This document shows, in pieces, positions 5,434 through 5,977 of a DNA stretch of 5,977 nt. The notes below the pieces were generated by a model. That model saw only the letters and a program-made list of their open reading frames with translations, had not been told where the DNA came from and did not search any database. Source of the stretch: Flavobacteriales bacterium (GTDB lineage: Bacteria > Bacteroidota > Bacteroidia > Flavobacteriales > Flavobacteriaceae); contig WGAP01000037.1 of assembly GCA_015494775.1 (NCBI GenBank), positions 1 through 5,977 of the forward strand. The letters run 5' to 3'. Within the stretch, counting starts at the first letter, position 1; every line of letters starts with the position of its first letter. The position numbers and the translations under genes are program-made.

Positions 5434-5977
5434 ATTCTTTCAAAAAACCGTAGGCATACACTTTCGGCTTGATTTTATCGGCCAGTAACCCGAGTTTGCT
5501 GCGCAAATCGCCAATGAGTGCCATATAAATTTGGTCATCGCTTCCGGCATTCATCCGGCCTTTTTCGTTACGTCCCTGAAAATATTCGCGGATGTCATAC
5601 AGACCGGCATTTACGTTTACGCCGGGTTGGCTATGGTAGTATTGCCACAATTTTTTACCGGCTTCAAAAACCGCTTGCGCTTCGGGCGAAAAGGTTAAAG
5701 GTGCGGGTTGGCGGTTTTGGGCGGAAAACAATTCCGCGTTATTTTCGGGCCGGTGTTTGCCAAGGATAAAATCCGTCATAAAATGGCTTTCGAAGCGTTC
5801 TTGGGCATTGACTTCCCGTTCGGTAAACGGTATCCAATGATTGATGCCGTTTTTGCAGGAAATTTTGTTCTGGCTGTGAAACAATGTGTAGGCCAAACAA
5901 TCGTTTTGAAATTCCGTATCGTTTTGCCAGCCGTCATCGGGCCATAGAAATTGGTCGCGGTCGTTAAGCCAGGTGGC
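5432..5977 (-). CDS. C-terminal part of a probable DNA methyltransferase/restriction-modification protein (partial)
   Basis: The reading frame is open from the right edge to a TAA at 5434-5432, giving 181 visible residues. The true start lies outside; a TTG at 5896 is internal, because typical family sequence continues upstream of it (WLNDRDQFLWPDDGW, then a stretch ending FQNDCLAYTLF). Further down are NHWIPFTEREVNAQERFESH, FSPEAQAVFEAGKKLW, NVNAGLYDIREYFQGRNEKG and the ending KPKVYAYGFLKE. I recognise this as the C-terminal region of large proteins annotated as Eco57I-like or N6-adenine DNA methylases, or as hypothetical proteins. The region probably serves target recognition or a structural role. 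No methyltransferase catalytic motif (NPPY type) falls in the visible part, so the assignment rests on memory of the family. The gene converges on the lipoprotein gene and shares its terminator. Confidence 0.6.
   Translation of the reverse strand, partial: ATWLNDRDQFLWPDDGWQNDTEFQNDCLAYTLFHSQNKISCKNGINHWIPFTEREVNAQERFESHFMTDFILGKHRPENNAELFSAQNRQPAPLTFSPEAQAVFEAGKKLWQYYHSQPGVNVNAGLYDIREYFQGRNEKGRMNAGSDDQIYMALIGDLRSKLGLLADKIKPKVYAYGFLKE

Overview
The window looks like Bacteroidota (Bacteroidetes) chromosome. Three things point there. A DUF4271 membrane protein sits directly before a divergent uroporphyrinogen-III synthase, a pairing I know from that phylum. Two promoter boxes match the Bacteroidetes -7 consensus TAnnTTTG (TATCTTTG at 181-188, TACCTTTG at 3585-3592). 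The starts lack clear Shine-Dalgarno sequences. No species can be named from this.

Layout: positions 1-206 hold no credible gene. This stretch is GC-rich and contains two strong hairpins (35-63 and 108-135) that resemble REP-type intergenic palindromes. Four plus-strand genes follow, packed end to end: an M13 zinc-metallopeptidase lipoprotein (207-2270), a WecG/TagA/CpsF-family glycosyltransferase (2270-3019), a DUF4271 integral membrane protein (3021-3641) and hemD (3649-4431). The junctions are a 1-base overlap, a 1-base gap and a 7-base gap, so one transcript is likely. A good internal promoter box inside the end of the DUF4271 gene could also drive hemD alone.

After a 114-base AT-rich gap with a dyad at 4479-4500 comes a monocistronic lipoprotein gene (4546-5379). 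It has a DUF4382-type domain, a carboxypeptidase-regulatory-like C-terminal domain and an Asp-rich loop that may bind calcium. A strong bidirectional terminator (5404-5433) separates it from a convergent minus-strand gene. That gene enters from the right edge (5432-5977), and its 181 visible residues look like the C-terminus of a large DNA-methyltransferase/restriction-modification type protein.

Functionally, the cluster joins an envelope peptidase, a cell-surface glycan glycosyltransferase, an uncharacterised membrane protein and a tetrapyrrole enzyme. Only the DUF4271-hemD link is a recurrent one to my knowledge; the first two genes may simply be co-transcribed. I found no tRNA or rRNA, CRISPR array, insertion sequence or clearly novel system. 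The observations most worth following are the hemD promoter embedded in a conserved coding motif, the hairpin cluster at the left edge, and the possible restriction-modification locus starting at the right edge.
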